The notes beneath the pieces are model-generated. The model saw nothing but the letters and a program-made list of their open reading frames with translations. It was not told the origin of the DNA and did not search any database. Shown piece by piece: positions 52,822-63,384 of a stretch of DNA of 64,000 nucleotides; position 1 is the first letter of the stretch; every line of letters begins with the position of its first letter. Source of the stretch: Macrocystis pyrifera. Its lineage: Eukaryota > Sar > Phaeophyceae > Laminariales > Laminariaceae. Position numbers and translations under genes: made by a program. The stretch covers positions 6,543,361 to 6,607,360 of the forward strand of contig JASSKH010000017.1 in NCBI GenBank assembly GCA_031763025.1. Direction: 5' to 3'.

Positions 52822-55800
52822 CTTCTTCGGCAAGCCTGACTCCAACTGCTGCCGAAATAAATCTCTTCCAGCCTCACGGACATGGTGCCTGGAACATACA
52901 CACGTCTGAGCATCGAAGCTGGAACTCCCCCCTTCGAACACCCCGCATCGAACCCTTTTGGGACGGACCCATGTAAAAAACGTCGAACAAAACGAGAAGT
53001 CAGTCTGCTCTAGTCAACCGCCGACTAACAACGTGAGCGGGCCAGCATAAATAAATATGGACAAAGCCTTCATTCTTTATCGCGCAAAATAATATTCAGC
53101 ATTTCAACTGCTCGTTGCGTCGACTTCCGTCGAATTTCGGCGAACTCACTCTCTCACGCTTTTCAGCTATTATTGTACGAGCGTCAACACACCAGGAATA
53201 TATGTACCTATATGCCAATAATCCATTTTTGTCCCCGTCACCAAATCCCAGCTTTCAGTTGACTCCTCGTTTAAAGTACAACTTGTGCTCGACCATATAT
53301 AGGCATAGACCCCTGCTGCCTGCGCCCATATGTTGCATACAGTTTCTCGCGTTGCAGTCCAGTCCTGGCTCTGAAAGGTATCGCCCCCTAATCAAAACCA
53401 GAGAGACCCACGCTGCTGCTGCAAGCTAAGATGGTCATTTTTTGCAGCAGTAGTACTTTTACGACTTGACCCCGCTTCTCGGCAAAAACAAAATGGCGGA
53501 ATACGTAGTCCACACCCTCAATAACTCCCTCACTACACGCTCGTTCCAAGAAACTTCCCAGGGGGTCGGGGCTAGGGATTTATAGGGATTTTTTTTTTCA
53601 ATCAAGCAGCACTCACTGGTCTGGGGGGTATATAAGCCCCTTTCGGACTCTTTAACCCTTTTATAAATAGTACTGCACTGCACATAAACATGCATCTAAC
53701 TCTTACCTGGTAAATTCCTAAGTGTTTTTCCACCAATTGTCCCTAACCACGGAACTGAAGTCCGAAAGGGGTGTATAGGTGAACATCACCCCGGGGTGTT
53801 AGGTTACCAGCCAGATGGGCACATTTCAACCATTTTGTTTCTGCGCTGGAGACAATACGAATGATTATATGATAGTGTGCCTGTAGACACCAGTAGCGTT
53901 TGGCGAATGATTATGACAGTGTGCCTGTACACACCAGTAGCGCTTGGCGAGGGGAGGGCCCCGGAGATCACTGTACTAAGTCGACGAGGTTCCACTGAAT
54001 ATCTTTGGACCAATTCCGCGGAAAATGCCGTTTTACCTGATTGAACCCGAGAAGAATGCCGTTTTACCTGGCATTGGATTTTCGAGAGTTTTATCTGTTT
54101 GCAACAGAGTGGCTGGGGATTTGAGCATTTGAATACTGATTTGAGGATTTGAGTGTTGATTCAAGAATTTGATTTTTGAGTTACAGATTGGAGTTTTGAC
54201 TTTCTGAGTTTGATTCGAGTTGATATTTTTATTGAGATGTATCAGCCCTGCGATGTCGTACATTTTCATGTACAGAGCTGAGGGGAATATTGATCATGCA
54301 CAGGAGCAGGGGGGATATGAGCATGGTCGTGTATATTGAGTAGGGGGGATATTGATTGTACTCAGATACACGACATATAAGATCCATGGTAGATTGGGGA
54401 GTTCCACGCTGGAAAGGGATTCCGGCTGTAGGGTATTGGGATATCGGGTTAATGTGTGCCCACCAATGCCACTCGTCAGGCGTAACCCTATACTGCATGT
54501 GAGGCGAGTCAACTCTACAGCGAGGATGTAATATAAGAGGAGTTCGTGTTCCATGTCTGGAGTCAGCCACGCGTTCCCGTGCCAGCTGCGCCTATACCTT
54601 TAGGGATCAATCAACAAACCATTTCGACGAAGCTGGGCCACAAGGACCTATCTCTCTCTATATATATACATGCCTCATTTCCTTTTTGTCGTCACTTCCT
54701 CGCCTCTGAAAATCCCAGAAAGGGATACCAGTTCCGTTTTGGAGACAAACCCGTCAAATGATTCGTCCCCAAAACGAGAATGCAGTCCCCAAAGGGTTGA
54801 ATGGTATATTTTTCGCGGCTTGCTCGCTCACCGCTTCGGGAGGATGCCGATCAGCAGAGCCAGCAAGAAGTCCGCGTCCAGGTGCCTCTCGTGCACCTCG
54901 TCCACCACCAAGTGCGTCAGCTCCTCCAGGTGAGGATCCCCCTGCATGCGGCGCAGGAGCAACCCGGTCGTGCAGAACAGCAGCCGCGTGTCCGTCCCGG
55001 CCTTGCTCTCTCCCCTGATCTTGTACCCCACCCCCATCCCCACCTTCTCGCACCGCTCGTCCGCGACGCGCTGGGCCACTCCTACCGCCGCGATCCTTCG
55101 AGGCTGCGTCACCAGAACGCGGAACTCGTCGGGCCCCGTCCCTTCCTCCCACTCCTCCAGAAGAAACTGCGGGATCTGTGTGGTCTTGCCGCAACCGGTC
55201 TCTCCCGAGACCAGCACCACCTGGCTCCGCCGCGCCATCTCCAAGAAGTCGGCCTTCGCCTTCGCCGCCGGCAGCCCCGCCCGGTCTCGCTTCCTTCTCT
55301 CGAACTCCCTCGAGGCTTCCACGCGCTCTCTTCCGCGCTTCCTTTCCGATGGCGGCAGCCCTCCCCCCCCACCCTGACCCTGGCGTTGCTGTTGCCTTCC
55401 ACCTCCTCCTCCCTCTGCCTCCTCCTCCGCCTCCCCTCCCGCCCCTCTGCCCCTCTCCACCTGCCCGCCAGCTACCACTACTACCACCACCATAGCCGCC
55501 ACCACCTCCGCCGGACCAGAGCGGCTCCGTGCCGGGAAGCTGGGGTCGCACAAGACCGCGACCGCTCCCGCCACCACCCCGACCGCCATTCAACGACGAC
55601 GAAGACCCAACCACCTCATCTCCTCCTACCCCCTTCGTGCCACCGCCACCACCACCAGCCGATGCCGCCGCCGCTACCGCCGCCGCAGTCTTCCTCCGGG
55701 CGGTCGTCCCGGTCTGTGGCAAGGCCAGCATTCCCGGGAGCTCATCTAAAGCCCAAACCAGAATATCATAAATAGCGGGGTTTCCAACAAAAGAGGCCGC

Positions 55801-58800
55801 GCGCCGGGACAGGGCTTCCTGCGCCGCGTGGAGAAGCCCGGCCGTGTGCAGCTCAGGGCCGCGGACCAGAGCAACAGGGGCGGCCTCCGCCGGGTAGCCT
55901 CCGATGCCCCCAGCCTTGATGATCCAGACGTCGAGCCAGGCCTCAGTCGGCACGGAGGCTAGGTTGGTCAGGTCGAACGTCAGGAGGAACGCCCCCTTTT
56001 TTGGTGTTTCGAAGATTGTCGAGATTGTGTAGTTGTTGTACATATGAATGATCGAGTCGTTTCATTTGTTTTCGCACAAAGGGCAAAGGTAGAAAAGGCG
56101 GCGGCGGCGGCGGCGGGGGGGGGGGGGGGGGGGATACGGGGGGAAACGGGGGGAAACGGAGGGGAGGGGGGAGATTGATTGGAACGATTGGGGGAGGGGT
56201 ATGGATGTTACCGGTAGTTGGTTTTGAGCGGCTCGTGGAGAGAGCGATCGATGGATAGATCGATCAATCACCGTTCAAGAAACGACTCCAGCCTTAGCGG
56301 GGCAGCAGGGCGGGCGGTACTACCCAAGGAAAAGGCACCAGGTATACGACCAGTGCCTAAACCTTTGAGGGATTTCAGAGGGGACACGCCACCACAACAA
56401 CAAAATACGACAACGAACAGCATCCGCCAATAGTAGTCGGCCCGGGCTTTTGTTTCACGAAGGATCCCCGGGCGGCTTTTGCTGGAGCAGAGGATTATAC
56501 CCGCAAATAAAGAGTGAACTGAAACCCAAAAATGTTGCGTTACGAGCAGAATGTAGGCTTGGTCAGGAAACGCACGAACAGGATTGTTGCCAAGTGAGAC
56601 AACTGTTATCACGTGGCAGGTAGGTGAACGTATGATTATGGGAGGCCATAGTAATCACGACCCATCAAGTACACAAAAACAGATACGTATTCCGGAATTT
56701 TTACCGAGCATATTTGGTCCTCATCACTACGTTCACCCTCGATAGATAATTGAAGCATGACTTGTCGGGTCAATGAAGGAGTGCTGCCGTAACGTAGCTG
56801 CTGTAGGACTACTTGTACTGCTTACTTATCAGGTAAATTGTAGGTTTTTTACTCGTGAGGTAACTGTACGACTACTACTCCTCGGCCAACAACACCCCTA
56901 CCCTCTCGAATTACCTCAGGCATGCCCGGGGCAATCGTGACCGCGCCGTCGTAGATGGCCTCCAGCGACATGGCCTCCTCCTCCGTCGACTCCCGCCCTT
57001 CCTCCTCCGTCTGCATTTCCGCGGGCACCGCTCCGCCTGCGCCGCCACCGCCCCGCTTTCTCTGCGACTCTATAGCCGAAGCCATGCCGGCGGCAATGAC
57101 CTCCAGCGGTCGAAGCATCTGCGCATCCAACGTTAGACCGTCTCGAGCGTCACCACCCTCTCCTACTTTTCCTCCTCCGCCCGTCCCTCCAGTTGCCGCA
57201 ATAGCTCTAGCCACCTCAGAATGACCAAAACCATACCGCAACAATCTAGCCTCTACAGAGTCAACAGACTCCGCGCCCCCCCCGACCCCGCCTCCCCCCC
57301 CACCACCACCACCACCGCGTTGTGCCGTGGCCGAAACCCCTCTGGCCTCCGCTCCCTGAGCGTCGGCGCGCGTTGCTCCGAAGTCCTGGCCAGGTCGGAT
57401 GACGTCGAGATTTCTCCCTCGTGGGTCGAAGCCCTGGGGCAGCTCCTCCTCTTCTAGGTGCAGGCACAACCACTCTAGGAGGGCGTCGGACCGCTGTCGG
57501 GGGGTGTCGCCCTCCTTTCCTGGGCAGGCAACTAGCGCTCTGCAGCAGCCACCGAAGGGGAGAGGTGGGGCGGAGGGAGGTTAAGGGGGAGGTGGAGGGG
57601 AGGGCGGGGGTGGGAGGGAGGAGTTAGCGGATGAGGAGGAGGAGAAGGAGGACGACAACAAAAAGGAGCAGGAGGAGAAGGAAAACGAAAAGGAGGAAGG
57701 GGGAGGATGCTAAAAAAGAAAAAAAAAAAAACGAGGTAAGATGGGTGCACAGGCATGAAAAAAATACGGGACGAAACGCTCCGGTAGTGCACCAACAATA
57801 CCTCTCCATCGGTCAGAACACGGCACTCGCAACCTCACTCGCTCTGCAAAAAAAAAAACACACACACACACACACAGCACTGCGCGACCACCACTAATCG
57901 CCCAGAGATCCAGGCAGTAGTGTGTAGAGCATGGTATTTCTCCTGCTTTACGCTGACCTCTACACCGCAAGTAGTTCCCGTCTTACTTTATACCCTTTCG
58001 TCGACGTCCCCCCCCCCCCCCCCCCCCCGACCGATATTATATTAACTCGCACACCCTGACAATCCACCCACGTCACCTCTTGTCATCAATACCACGAAAC
58101 AGGGAGAAGAATATCCTATGTTTTCATGATAGCACATCACCCCCACAAAAAAACACTACGAGCTCCGTCCGGCACTGTACATATACGAGGGTCATGTGGT
58201 CATACGACTACGCCCCATGTACGGCATGAGTACACCCCCCCTCCTGCTCACACCGACACCGCCTCACCTCAGCACATCGTCCGCTACGAACCCCATGTTC
58301 CGCACGATTTCCAACGCGGCGAGGTCGGGGCCCTCCAAGCCATCGAGGGTTAGGCCGTGGTGCTCTGCGCCGCCGTCCCTGTGTCGCTCACGCTCTTCTG
58401 TAAGGCCCAGGGCTTCTTCCAGGAGACGCCGGAGTCGTCCACTCATCATCACCTGTTTATTTGTTGTTGTGCACGTAGAGGCGGCGAGTGGGTAATCGCG
58501 ACAAAAACACGACGACAACGATATTTTCGATGGCAGGAGCGGCGGGGGCGGCAGTAGTGCAAGCAACAACAACAACAACGAGCAACAACAACCAACAGCA
58601 GCGGCGACCGCAACATCAGCACCAACAGCAACAGTAGCAAAGACGGTAGCAGCAACAGCGGCAGCGACAGGAGCAACAGCAACAACAAAAACAATCAACA
58701 GACTAGTCGCGGCAACAGCAGCAACAACAACAACGACGAAACAATTAACGGTGGTCGCAGCGACAGCAACATCAGCAACAACAATTGCAACAACACATTG

Positions 58801-61800
58801 ATTGCACCAACAGCAACACAAGCAACCGAAACAGTAACAACATCAACAACGACAACAATGGCACCACTACGTACAGACTCATGTCAGGATAGGGCACGGG
58901 AACATGGCACCTAATTTTCTGACCATCCTCACTCGAGGCCCTCCATACTGTTATTACGGGGGTCCATAGTTAATAGGACCTATGGCATAGATAAAAAAAA
59001 TATATATATATATATTTACCTATTTTTACTAACAAAATTTGGTCCTGTTAACTATGGACCCCCGTAATAGTAAGTCTATCAAAACTGACCGTGACACAAA
59101 TATGTAGGCTTGACGCGAAAAAAAAAAATGTCAATTGCCTACGTGCCAACGAAAACGATTGTGCACCACAAATGGGATACTACACGACCGGGAAACTACC
59201 GACTAGTTCCTCAGTTGAGGAAACCCCGTCACTCTCAATCATAAATATTGCCTCAAACGGCAAAAAAATGCTACCGCCATCGTAGCACAAGTCACCACCA
59301 CCACCACTGGAACGTGTCCTCCCGTGATTTGTGGTTAGCGTTTCGTCGCTAGACCTGTCGCCGTACGACACGCGTATGCAACGAATGCGCTGTGCGCGTG
59401 CGCGCATGAGATGGATGTGCTTGGATGTGCTTGTGCGCTGTATGCGCGCGTAGATGGGGTATACGCGAATGTGCTGTGTGCGCGTATATGCTGTTATGAG
59501 CGTACGTTCTGTTTGCACGAATATGTTGTATGCCCGTATGTGCTGTATGCGCGTATGTGCTGTATGCGCGTGTTTGATGTATGCGCGAATATATATATAT
59601 ATATGCGCGTATGCGTTGTACGCGTACAATATACCGGTTCATGCGCTGTATACGCTGTATGCGCGTGTACGTGCTGCATGCGCGTGTTGTGTTGTCTGCC
59701 CGTGCTATAACCTGCGCCAAAGATACCGCACGCGTGTGTCGAGTCAAGTCACCTTCATGTCTGTGTTCGACCGCGCCCGAGCCTCGGCCTTGCGCCTGCG
59801 GTCCTTGGTGACCTTCTCCTTCTCCGCCCTCGCCTTGTCCGCCTCGAACCTAGACATGTATTTGTTGTCCGACTGTCGATCGAAAAAATGCGCAACCACC
59901 CAACGTGAGATGGATCGATCCGGTGTGGCAAGAGACAGCGGTAACAAGGAATACATGAGTGAATCGAGCGGCCTCATTTTGCTGGCGGCTGGTCAATACA
60001 AGAAACAAAAAAAAAAAAAAAACAGAGCGGAAGTTTCACACGATCGTGCACTACCGGGGTGCGCACGACTAGAAGTACATGTACTCGCCAGCACTACTAT
60101 TACGGGGGTCCATAGTTAATAGGACCTATGGTATACATAAAAACCTATATATTTACCTATTTTTACTCACAAAATTTGGTCCCGTTAACTATGGACCCCC
60201 GTAACAGCTGTGGCGACGGTAGCGCATACGGTGTGACCGACTACCGGCGCCGCACTTGAGACGGAGGGCGCGGCTAAAGCTGGCAGTGGTGGGTACTCTA
60301 TCTTTCTCTCTCTATTTCTTTCTCTCGTCCGTCTGTCTGTACGTCTTTCTCCCTCTCTCTGTGGATGTCTTTCTATGTGCACACCAGGGTATCTCTGTCT
60401 TCTACCCGGGCATTTTTACTTCCCAGTGATTGTACGTATCTCTTTCCCTGTGCTTACACTCCTGTGTTTTTTATCCTCCTCCCTCTCTCCCTCCCTCCTT
60501 GCTTCCGGCCGCGCCATCCCTGAGCGACGTCACGAACACTTTCGCTACAGCCCCACCCAATTATCAGTGCATCATGGAACAGCACAGCACAGCACAGAAC
60601 GCACAGCACCACACCGCACAGCACCGCACCGCACCGCACAGCATAGCACAGCACAGCGCAGCACATCACAGCTACGCGCACCTTCAACACGACGGCTGCC
60701 GGCCCTTCGGCAGCCCTGCGGATGGCATCGTTCTTCTTCTTTTGCTGCAGGTCGACACGCAGTCAAGACGTTGGGTTTGAAGGGAGGCCGAGGTAAATGG
60801 CGGGGGGGGGGCGTACTCGTTTGTTGCTTGCCGTAGTCATTTTTACCATTGACCACGCATCCCTTTCGAGACGAAACACCGCTCCTACTCCGAACGGAGG
60901 TATTAAAGGGATGGAAGGGAGGATCCGGACAAAGGAGAGGGGGCATAACCTCGAAAATTGTCTGGTTTACGCTAAAATAGAATTATTAGCAAAATGTATC
61001 AAGTATTCATGTTGTACCGTACTTGTCCAACTATGTTATCAATAGCGACACCAGAATGCCGGGGAGATAAGGTGGATGATTTGTAAACTGCGGAACTGAT
61101 TTGAAGCCAACAGCCACCGCCCGACCGCACAGATAAATTGCGCCGCTTTTTTAGCCCCCCTTCATTGTAGGGATACGAGGGTCTATGGTCATACGACTAC
61201 GGCCATGCATGATAACGAGTACCCACGCACTCTCTCCCCCCCACCTCCTACCCCTGTCGTGTTGAAACGGCGGGCCGCCGCCACAGTCATCGCACCTCTT
61301 CTTCCTTCTCGACGGACGCCCCCCACATGGAGTCCCCTAGGGTGGGGTTGCTAGCCTTAGCCGCGACCTTCTTCGCCTCCTTCTCCTCCTGAATCTTGTC
61401 CTCCCTAGCCTTCTTGGCCTTCTCCCACCTGCGACGCCGAAAAATTCAAAACACACAAAATCAATCACACAAGCAAGCGCCAGGCCAAAAACAGGTGGCA
61501 GCTTGCGTTCACTTCCGGTCACAAACTACAATTACGACACCAGCCGAACCGATATAAAAACACACCCAGTCTACGCCAAGACGCACCTTTCGAAGCACGC
61601 TACACACTCAAGCTCGACGCGTGCCTCGTTCTTTTAGTGGAACTCCCCATCACCGCTAGCACGCGCCTCCCCGTGACGATCTCCACGCGTGTAGTCGACT
61701 GATCTCGGCTCAAAAACGACCGACGAAGCCGTCACCGCCACCGCCACCGCCCCCCCCCCCTGCTGTGTGTCTTCGCACGCAGGGGGTGGTGGCAATCGAG

Positions 61801-63238
61801 CAAACAAAAAAAACGCCTCAAACTGCAACGGTCTCTTGCCCAAACGCTCCCCAAATCGTTTTTCGCCACGATTCTTGCCAATCTTAAAACCACCAAAACC
61901 CTCGCCAAAAATCTCGAAACGTAAACAGGCCCTACCCTTTGGCCTTCTTTATCACGGCGAATACCTCGCGTTCCGAGCAAAAGATTAGCGGGGCAGGATA
62001 GGGGGGGGCGGGGCTTGGCAAGAAGGGGGGGGCGGGGAAGGTATACTCATTTGTTGCTTGCCTTAGTCATTTGACCGTTAAACACGCATCCCTTTCGTGA
62101 CGGAGCACGAGCACCGTTTTTTTTTTGGGGGCGGGTGACTTTCCCAGAATTTTCCGCCAATGACGAGACGGACATGGACATACATACACGGCACAGCCAT
62201 ATCGCAACGACTAGAAAAGAGCAGCGCGCGCACCACACCGCACCTTGCCAGCGGGCGCTTGTCGTCCCCCTTTATTTCCGCCACGCTCTTCAGCCAGGTG
62301 GTTCTGAGCAACAACCGCAGGGGACGGGGGGGGGGGGTTGGCAGAAACGAGGCAAGGGTGGCAGAGGTGGGGTGGGGTTGGGTGGTGCCAAGAGCCAAAG
62401 TGCCTGTGGCAAATCAGCAGGCGAGCTATGCGCCTGTGTCGTCGCTTTCGCGCGACCCCGGTGGAACGGGGAAGAGAATTCGACTCGAGCAGGAACGCGC
62501 GCGCCTGTGTCGTCGCTTTCACTTGACCCCGGTGCAACGGGGGTTCATAAAATCGACTAGGGCAGGAACGCGCAGGCGAACCAAATGCTGCGAGCAATGA
62601 TTTAAACGAAAAAAAAAAACTCACCTCGTACGGCACTCCCGCACTCGAAGTCCGAGCGATCGAGGCGTGGCAGGAGCGAGGCACACCAAGGGAAGGGAAG
62701 CAAAAAATGCGGCGGTAGCTAGCAGAACGGCGCCCCCACCCGCGAAATTTAACCAAGAAGGGTGGCTGTGTTCCAGCCCCCTCCACCCACATACACGCAT
62801 GCACACGCATCGAACACCCGAGCCCTTGCCCACCCACCATCCGGTCCCACACCCCCACACGCTACACGCCACGCGCACATACATGCAAACCCAAACACAC
62901 ATTGAAGCACACTCCCGCCTCCCGCCGCCACCCGCACCCACTCCCACATTCCCACACGTGCGTACACCGCCCCCACACAGACACTCAACAATCACCCCCA
63001 CACCACCACCCCTATCCCACCTCCCTCCCCCCCGACCCCCGCCCACCGACAAATCTCACTTGTAGGGCTCCGGCAGCTTCCTCTCTAACGGCTGGTCCTC
63101 CTGCAGCTTCAGCAGCGCCAAGAGCGCCGCGTGCTCCCGCCCCTGGGCCGCCGTGTGGAAGGATTCCGTGGGGCAGAAAGCCATGTCCTTGGCGCTGTTT
63201 TTGCGATCGGGGAGGACGATGCGAAAGCGGAATAGCTC
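49784..63238 (-). CDS. DExH-box RNA helicase, DHX57/DHX29-like, at least nine exons, 5' end beyond window
   Basis: An ATP-dependent RNA unwinding enzyme. Supported exons (minus): 63238-63060 (ELFRFRIVLPDRKNSAKDM, ERKLPEPYK); 61428-61296 (WEKAKKAREDKIQ, NPTLGDSMW); 59872-59753 (SDNKYMSRFEADKARAEKEK); 58452-58268 (DLAALEIVRNMGF, UBA-like); 57539-56915 (ALLEWLCLHL, second UBA-like VEARLLRYGFG, start of RWD); 55995-54832 (RWD end, motif I GETGCGKTTQIPQF, TQPRRIAAVGVAQ, motif II DEVHERHLDADF); 52503-51312 (motif III LKVILMSATLD, LVFMPG, STNIAETSITIPD, motif VI QRKGRAGRV); 50847-49784 (HA2 start LTPLGWHLAALPCPVQVGK, OB-fold to stop). Donor/acceptor phases agree from 61428 down to 56915 and again at the last two introns. 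A further exon near 62625 (donor GAG/GTGAGT) is likely, but its acceptor is unresolved. Frame changes occur near C-runs at 55365, an A-run at 52407, a C-run near 52147 and an A-run at 50657. All catalytic motifs are otherwise intact. Confidence 0.88.
52769..52821 (+). repeat. 53-G homopolymer in a helicase intron
   Basis: An uninterrupted run of G sits about 270 bp from the acceptor of the exon encoding motif III. The transcribed strand product of the gene would carry it as poly-C. Confidence 0.95.
53070..53172 (-). repeat. SINE body fragment in a helicase intron
   Basis: On minus, AAAAGCGTGAGAGAGTGAGT, a CGAAATTCGACG segment and CGAGCAGTTGAAATGCTGAA align by eye with the middle of the SINE at 14325-14655. 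The tRNA-like head is absent. Confidence 0.55.
53862..53950 (+). repeat. Tandem duplication of about 44 bp in a helicase intron
   Basis: Two copies of GTGTGCCTGTAGACACCAGT-like sequence (53875 and 53917), each followed by AGCGTTTGGCGA or AGCGCTTGGCGA. Confidence 0.75.
54027..54270 (+). repeat. Fragment resembling a copia 3' untranslated region
   Basis: ATGCCGTTTTACCTG occurs twice (54026 and 54056), as in the 26852-27450 region of the copia element. The rest is A/T-rich with repeated TTTGAG words. It may be an old copia relic in the helicase intron, oriented +. Confidence 0.4.
56116..56133 (+). repeat. G-run of about 18 next to a GGC triplet tract, helicase intron
   Basis: (GGC)n then poly-G on + means a C-rich tract on the coding strand. 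It probably serves as the polypyrimidine tract before the exon that begins at 55995. Confidence 0.7.
58007..58028 (+). repeat. C-run of about 22 in a helicase intron
   Basis: A homopolymer between the exons at 57539 and 58268. A (CA)n tract lies nearby at 57859-57875. Confidence 0.9.
58187..58232 (-). repeat. Short G-bordered repeat, diverged
   Basis: Reading on minus: GGGGGGGTGTACTCATGCCG, then CGTAGTCGTATGACCACATG. It sits just downstream of the donor of the exon ending at 58268. Confidence 0.65.
58556..58860 (+). repeat. CAA/CAG triplet repeat in a helicase intron
   Basis: About 300 bp of irregular CAACAACAGCAG-type triplets, TTG/CTG-rich on the coding strand. Confidence 0.9.
58954..59067. 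mobile_element. MITE, TTACGGGGGTCC family, copy 1
   Basis: 114 bp with inverted repeats TTACGGGGGTCCATAGTTAA and its complement, flanked by TA on both sides (58952-58953 and 59068-59069). The interior has a long (AT)n. It lies in a helicase intron. Confidence 0.9.
59399..59700 (+). repeat. GCGTATGTGCTGTAT minisatellite in a helicase intron
   Basis: Variants of GTATGCGCGTATGTGCT recur for 300 bp with an (AT)n patch at 59588-59602. Confidence 0.9.
60100..60204. mobile_element. MITE, TTACGGGGGTCC family, copy 2
   Basis: 105 bp with the same inverted ends as 58954-59067. TA is present on the left and CA on the right (one change from TA). It lies in the next helicase intron. Confidence 0.88.
60576..60672 (+). 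repeat. Imperfect pentanucleotide repeat (GCACA/GCACC)n
   Basis: ACAGCACAGCACAG- and CACCGCACCGCA-type words, the complement of the pattern at 9087-9190. Confidence 0.85.
60805..60880 (+). repeat. Short G-bordered repeat, variant
   Basis: A G-run, CGTACTCGTTTGTTGCTTGC, CGTAGTCATT, then CACGCATCCCTTTCGAGACG. It is closest to the copy at 62033. Confidence 0.65.
61166..61216 (-). repeat. Short G-bordered repeat
   Basis: Reading on minus: GGGTACTCGTTATCATGC, ATGGCCGTAGTCGTATGACC, ATAGACCCTCGTATCCC. It lies 80 bp downstream of the donor of the exon ending at 61296. Confidence 0.75.
62033..62107 (+). repeat. Short G-bordered repeat, variant
   Basis: GTATACTCATTTGTTGCTTG follows a G-rich stretch, then ACGCATCCCTTTCGTGACGG. 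It lies in the helicase intron downstream of the putative exon at 62625. Confidence 0.65.
62448..62550 (+). repeat. Direct repeat of about 72 bp in a helicase intron
   Basis: GCGCCTGTGTCGTCGCTTTC occurs at 62430 and 62502, each followed by TTGACCCCGGTG- or GCGACCCCGGTG-type sequence and a CGACTCGAGCAGGAACGCGC or CGACTAGGGCAGGAACGCGC block. Confidence 0.75.
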
Positions 63239-63384
63239 CTGCTCCCGCACCCCGTACGTTCGCCGTAAGCGACAAGGACAACGACGGCGACGGCGACAGC
63301 GACGGCGATAGCGACCGGTGCTCCGTTTACTACAAGGCCAAAGCTTCGCTAAAATGGTTGAATAGTCCACACTATAACAAACTC

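Noticed and set aside
59399..59700. A repeat array with regular spacing resembling CRISPR
   Set aside because: It is a degenerate minisatellite with a short unit and no unique spacers, and it lies inside a eukaryotic intron.
62625..62720. A complete extra helicase exon
   Set aside because: The donor GAG/GTGAGT is good, but no acceptor in range gives the phase needed to join both neighbours, so it is mentioned only as likely.
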